From: an uncultured Lachnospiraceae bacterium
GTDB lineage: Bacteria; Bacillota; Clostridia; Lachnospirales; Lachnospiraceae
Length of the DNA: 45,044 bases
Direction: 5' to 3'
Assembly (NCBI GenBank): GCA_902796595.1
Contig: CADBPM010000090.1
Coordinates: 1-45,044 of the forward strand
The translations under genes and the position numbers were made by a program. Numbering within the stretch: position 1 is the first letter of the stretch; each line of letters opens with the position of its first letter. The notes beneath the pieces were generated by a model. It saw nothing but the letters and a program-made list of their open reading frames with translations. It was not told the DNA's origin and did not search any database. This document shows positions 42,214 to 45,044 of the stretch, piece after piece.

Positions 42214-43407
42214 ATGAAGATATTAGTACTTAACTGTGGAAGTTCCTCACTTAAGTATCAGTTTATTGATATGGATACCGAAAAGGTTATAGCAAAGGGT
42301 CTTTGCGAGCGTATCGGTATCGATGGTTCACAGCTTACACATAAGGTTCCTGGCAAGGAAGATTTCGAAGAAATAACTCCTATGCCTACTCACCAGACAG
42401 CGGTTGAACTTGTTATGAAGGCACTCACCGACAAGGAACATGGCGTTATTTCTGACGTATCAGAGATCTCTGCTGTAGGTCACAGAGTACTTCATGGCGG
42501 CAACAAGTATTCCGATCCTGTTATCGTTAATGACGATGTAAAGAAAGTCATAAGAGAATGTTTCGACCTTGGACCTCTTCACAACCCTGCAAATCTTATG
42601 GGTATTGAAGCATGTGAAAAGGCTATGCCTGGCACTCCAAATGTAGCTGTATTTGATACCGGTTTTGGTATGGCTATGGAACCAAAGGCTTATATGTATG
42701 CTATTCCTTATGAATATTATGAGAAATATCATATCCGTCGTTATGGTTTCCATGGTACAAGCCACAAATTTGTTTCAAATGAGACTATAAAGTTTGGTAA
42801 TCTTCCGGAAGGACACAGAAAGGTTATCGTTTGTCATCTTGGAAACGGTGCTTCAATTTCTGCATCGATTGATGGTAAGTGCGTAGATACATCAATGGGT
42901 CTTACACCTCTTGAAGGTCTTATCATGGGTACAAGATCAGGTGATGTTGATCCTGCAGTTGTACAGTTTATCGCAGATCATGAAAATATTTCAGTAGATG
43001 ATGTGCTTACAATACTTAATAAGAAGTCAGGTATTCTTGGTCTTTCAGGAATATCAAGTGATTTCCGCGATGTGCTTCAGGCTGATGCTGAGGGCAATGA
43101 GAGAGCAAAGCTTGCAAATGCAGCTTTCCGTTACAGAGTAGTTAAGTATATCGGCGCTTATGTTGCAGCCATGAATGGTGTAGATGCTATCACATTTACA
43201 GCTGGTTTTGGTGAAAATAATGTAGACAGCCGTGTGATGATCTGTGATGCACTTTCATATCTTGGAATCAAGATTGATAAGGAAGCTAATAAGGAGAGAG
43301 GAAAGAATATGTGTATTTCCACTCCGGATTCAAAGGTTAAGGTTTTCGTTATACCTACAAATGAAGAGCTTTCTATTGCAAGGGATACACTTTCACTTAT
43401 CAAGTAA
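42214..43407 (+). CDS. ackA: Acetate kinase
   Basis: The 397-residue ASKHA-fold enzyme makes ATP and acetate from acetyl phosphate. LVLNCGSSSLKYQ at the N-terminus, RRYGFHGTSHKFV, VCHLGNGASISA and FTAGFGENN mark the nucleotide and substrate sites. Its length matches the family. It completes the acetate pathway with pta. Its ribosome site appears to be supplied by the pseudoknot element. Confidence 0.97.
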   Translation: MKILVLNCGSSSLKYQFIDMDTEKVIAKGLCERIGIDGSQLTHKVPGKEDFEEITPMPTHQTAVELVMKALTDKEHGVISDVSEISAVGHRVLHGGNKYSDPVIVNDDVKKVIRECFDLGPLHNPANLMGIEACEKAMPGTPNVAVFDTGFGMAMEPKAYMYAIPYEYYEKYHIRRYGFHGTSHKFVSNETIKFGNLPEGHRKVIVCHLGNGASISASIDGKCVDTSMGLTPLEGLIMGTRSGDVDPAVVQFIADHENISVDDVLTILNKKSGILGLSGISSDFRDVLQADAEGNERAKLANAAFRYRVVKYIGAYVAAMNGVDAITFTAGFGENNVDSRVMICDALSYLGIKIDKEANKERGKNMCISTPDSKVKVFVIPTNEELSIARDTLSLIK

Positions 43408-43418
43408 ACTTTTACTTG
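43401..43418. repeat. Inverted repeat at the ackA end, overlapping the rpmF -35 box
   Basis: CAAGTAAA and TTTACTTG are separated by two bases and span the ackA stop codon. The right arm runs into the TTGACA of the next promoter. Confidence 0.45.
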
Positions 43419-43444
43419 ACAAGCAACTTTTTCTGAGGTATACT
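43416..43444 (+). promoter_or_regulatory. Strong sigma-A promoter for rpmF
   Basis: A perfect TTGACA (43416-43421), 17-bp spacer and TATACT (43439-43444) predict a leader of about 98 nt. Within the leader AGGTAT and ATACCT (about 43477-43505) can form a hairpin before the strong AAGGAGGTG site. Confidence 0.8.
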
Positions 43445-43548
43445 AAGCAAGTATGAAAATAATTGTTTATTCGATAGGTATTTATTCAGGTTCGACCCAT
43501 ACCTTAGATGAGACAATTTATATAGTTTCTATTTAAGGAGGTGTTGAC

Positions 43549-43737
43549 ATGTCTATCTGTCCTAAGAATAAAAATTCTAAGGCACACAGAGATGCGCGCA
43601 GAGCTAATTGGAAGATGAGCGCACCAGCACTTGTAAAGTGCCCTAACTGTGGAGCTCTTATGGTACCTCACAGAGTATGCAAGAACTGTGGTACTTACAA
43701 CAAGAAGGAGATCGTAAAGGCTAACGCAGCTGATTGA
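43549..43737 (+). CDS. rpmF: Large ribosomal subunit protein bL32
   Basis: The 62-residue protein has the bL32 N-terminus (CPKNKNSKAHRDARRAN) and a zinc ribbon with CPNCG and CKNCG. It therefore belongs to the zinc-binding C+ class. AAGGAGGTG precedes the ATG. A DUF177/YceD gene, which usually precedes rpmF, is absent; ackA lies directly upstream. Confidence 0.97.
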   Translation: MSICPKNKNSKAHRDARRANWKMSAPALVKCPNCGALMVPHRVCKNCGTYNKKEIVKANAAD

Positions 43738-43755
43738 TCTTAAAGAGAAAAAATG

Positions 43756-43790
43756 AGTCCGGAGCTTTAGTGCTCCGGACTTTTATTTTA
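43756..43790. terminator. Bidirectional terminator between rpmF and the RNase H-like gene
   Basis: A 10-bp stem AGTCCGGAGC/GCTCCGGACT (43756-43765 with 43772-43781) ends in a T-rich run on the plus strand. On the minus strand a run of six T follows the stem after four bases, so it can stop transcription from both convergent genes. Confidence 0.85.
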
Positions 43791-44918
43791 TTTATTGCTT
43801 GCTTTAATTATTTTATTCACAGCACAGTACATATACTCACTTAAAAGTTCTATATCTGTAATGAATTTTTTGCTTACCTCTATAAAGAAAAGTTTGTCTT
43901 TGTATTCTCTTTTAAAGGTCTCTATTGCTGCATGATTTATAAAACAAGGTATAAATCTGCCTTTGTGTCTTACATAGCAGGTTGCTGCAGTTGCCTTTTT
44001 CTTATGGTCTTTTGGCAAAAAATCTCCTATGCTTTTATGGATCGCTGTGTCTTCAAGAGGGATGTAATAGTAATTCTTATAATCAGGGTAGAAGAATTTC
44101 ATTTCATCATAGGTTGTATCTATCACAAGGCTGAGGATTCCATCTGCGTCAAGTGAAAGCTTCATTCCTTCGTAAGCCTTGCTGTAAGAAAGCCCCTTTA
44201 AAGGCGTAGTTGTTTTTAGTCTTATTTTCTCCTCACTTATGATCTCACAGGAAATATCAAAAGGTGCACTATGATAAGGGCTTTCAGGTGAAAGAGAATT
44301 TATCTTGTCTAAAAAGGCAACTAAGGGGGTAAGGTTTAGCATACCGATCACATCATCATGATTATGCAGGAGGAGTATATCTTCAAGTGGTTTTGCATTT
44401 TTATCATTTGTAAGAGCGAGTTTAATGTAGCTGCTGTAAACTTTGATAAGTTCCCCGCCATTTGTTTCATCAATACGCCCTGTATTAAGAAGAGCTTCAA
44501 CAGTTTTTTGCTTTGTATCAGACATTTTAAAGAAATTTTTATAAGGTCTTATTTCCTTATATATGTCGATACTGCTGCATGTGAGATCGCAGGGTATATC
44601 ATGCCTGCTGCACCTTTTTTCTATAAAAGGAATGTCGAAGGTTGATCCATTGAAATGTATTAAGGTTTTCTTTGTTGCGGCTATTTCAAGAAATTTTTTT
44701 AATATAAGCACTTCCGAATCCAGGTCGTCTGCAAAAAGCTGTATTAAAAAGGGATTACCTTCATTAAATACTATGAGTCCTATAAGATATATGGTGCTTA
44801 CACTTGCAGAAAGACCGGTGGTTTCTATATCAAACCACATTGTATCGTTAAGGTCAGGCAGGTACTTTATTATTTCATCGTTAAGAGTGCATTTTACAGA
44901 TTCTTTTATTTCTTTCAT
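43788..44918 (-). CDS. RNase H-like (DEDD) exonuclease domain protein, YprB-like
   Basis: The 376-residue protein has an N-terminal DnaQ-like nuclease domain: MWFDIETTGL (acidic pair near residue 28), HFNGSTFDIPFIEKRC, and LLLHNHDDVIGM with the last catalytic Asp (about 190). The C-terminal half (about 215-376) is not recognised. It resembles the RNase_H_2 family found in YprB of Bacillus, whose substrate is unclear to me. It converges on rpmF, sharing a terminator. Upstream, the start lies 23 bp from repeat copy C. GGAAG precedes the ATG. Confidence 0.8.
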   Translation of the reverse strand: MKEIKESVKCTLNDEIIKYLPDLNDTMWFDIETTGLSASVSTIYLIGLIVFNEGNPFLIQLFADDLDSEVLILKKFLEIAATKKTLIHFNGSTFDIPFIEKRCSRHDIPCDLTCSSIDIYKEIRPYKNFFKMSDTKQKTVEALLNTGRIDETNGGELIKVYSSYIKLALTNDKNAKPLEDILLLHNHDDVIGMLNLTPLVAFLDKINSLSPESPYHSAPFDISCEIISEEKIRLKTTTPLKGLSYSKAYEGMKLSLDADGILSLVIDTTYDEMKFFYPDYKNYYYIPLEDTAIHKSIGDFLPKDHKKKATAATCYVRHKGRFIPCFINHAAIETFKREYKDKLFFIEVSKKFITDIELLSEYMYCAVNKIIKASNK

Positions 44919-44941
44919 GATATTCTTCCATAAAAACTAAG

Positions 44942-45044
44942 TTATCGTAAACGAAATAAATAATTTCGTTTACGATAAACGTCGCCGAGAATTATTGCTG
45001 GATAGACTTGCTCTATCCGCAATTATTTTCTTCGCTTACTATAA
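44942..45044 (+). repeat. MITE-like repeat, family 1, copy C
   Basis: The 103-bp element ends exactly at the window edge. The left hairpin is a perfect 16-bp stem (44942-44978). The second hairpin is GGATAGA/TCTATCC (about 45000-45018). The termini TTATCGTAAACGAA (44942-44955) and TTCGCTTACTATAA (45031-45044) are inverted repeats at 12 of 14 positions. Relative to the adjacent minus-strand gene it has the same orientation as copy A has to its downstream gene. Confidence 0.83.

Noticed and set aside
1..45044. CRISPR arrays, prophage, integrases or insertion sequences with transposases
   Set aside because: No regularly spaced direct repeats, phage structural genes, recombinases or transposases were seen. 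The only repeats are the three short families and the local tandem repeat described.

Overview
The window looks like chromosomal core DNA from an anaerobic member of the Bacillota, class Clostridia, most likely family Lachnospiraceae. The evidence is gene content and order: a PolC-type replicase at the end of a pyrH-frr-uppS-cdsA-dxr-rseP-ispG cluster, a rimP-nusA-rnpM-ylxQ-infB-rbfA-nrnA-truB-ribF cluster, electron-bifurcating NfnAB, pta-ackA, rpmF, a DUF5688 protein and a FeoA-FeoA-FeoB operon with a Cys-rich membrane partner. Base composition is moderately AT-rich, most genes have purine-rich Shine-Dalgarno sites, and several consensus sigma-A promoters are visible. No phage, plasmid, transposase or CRISPR is seen. 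This is inference from sequence reading, without a database search.

Layout. 1-4952: HAD phosphatase, nfnA-nfnB, and a membrane protein with a divergent GGDEF domain and a degenerate EAL domain, closed by a terminator. 4966-9055: DUF5688 protein, rmlA-type nucleotidyltransferase, a small membrane protein, galactokinase and an arginase-fold protein. 9057-22251: polysaccharide deacetylase and bactofilin leading into pyrH, frr, uppS, cdsA, dxr, rseP, ispG and polC, closed by a strong terminator. 22290-25534: iron uptake operon with a consensus promoter overlapped by a Fur-like box. 25689-38092: tRNA-Glu behind phased A-tracts, an intrinsic terminator, then rimP through ribF, recG and a CbbX-like AAA protein. 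38115-45044: rsmD, a coiled-coil protein, tmcAL (minus strand), pta, ackA, rpmF and an RNase H-like exonuclease (minus strand).

How the genes work together. The middle of the window is housekeeping: nucleotide supply and ribosome recycling (pyrH, frr), isoprenoid and envelope lipid synthesis (dxr, ispG, uppS, cdsA), membrane proteolysis (rseP), replication (polC), and transcription and translation factors (nusA, infB, rimP, rbfA, truB). The right part holds acetate/ATP fermentation (pta, ackA), and the left part holds redox balancing (nfnAB).

The most unusual content is non-coding. (1) A leader element occurs three times, directly upstream of rnpM, rbfA and ackA. It can fold as an H-type pseudoknot and carries its own weak ribosome-binding block at a fixed distance from the start codon. 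(2) A MITE-like element of about 104 bp with terminal inverted repeats occurs three times; two copies lie at the window's ends and one supplies the uppS stop codon. (3) A 49-bp hairpin repeat, each copy followed by a second unrelated hairpin, occurs three times. (4) The nusA operon appears to begin with a tRNA gene and a terminator, as the metY-rimP-nusA-infB operon does in Escherichia coli.
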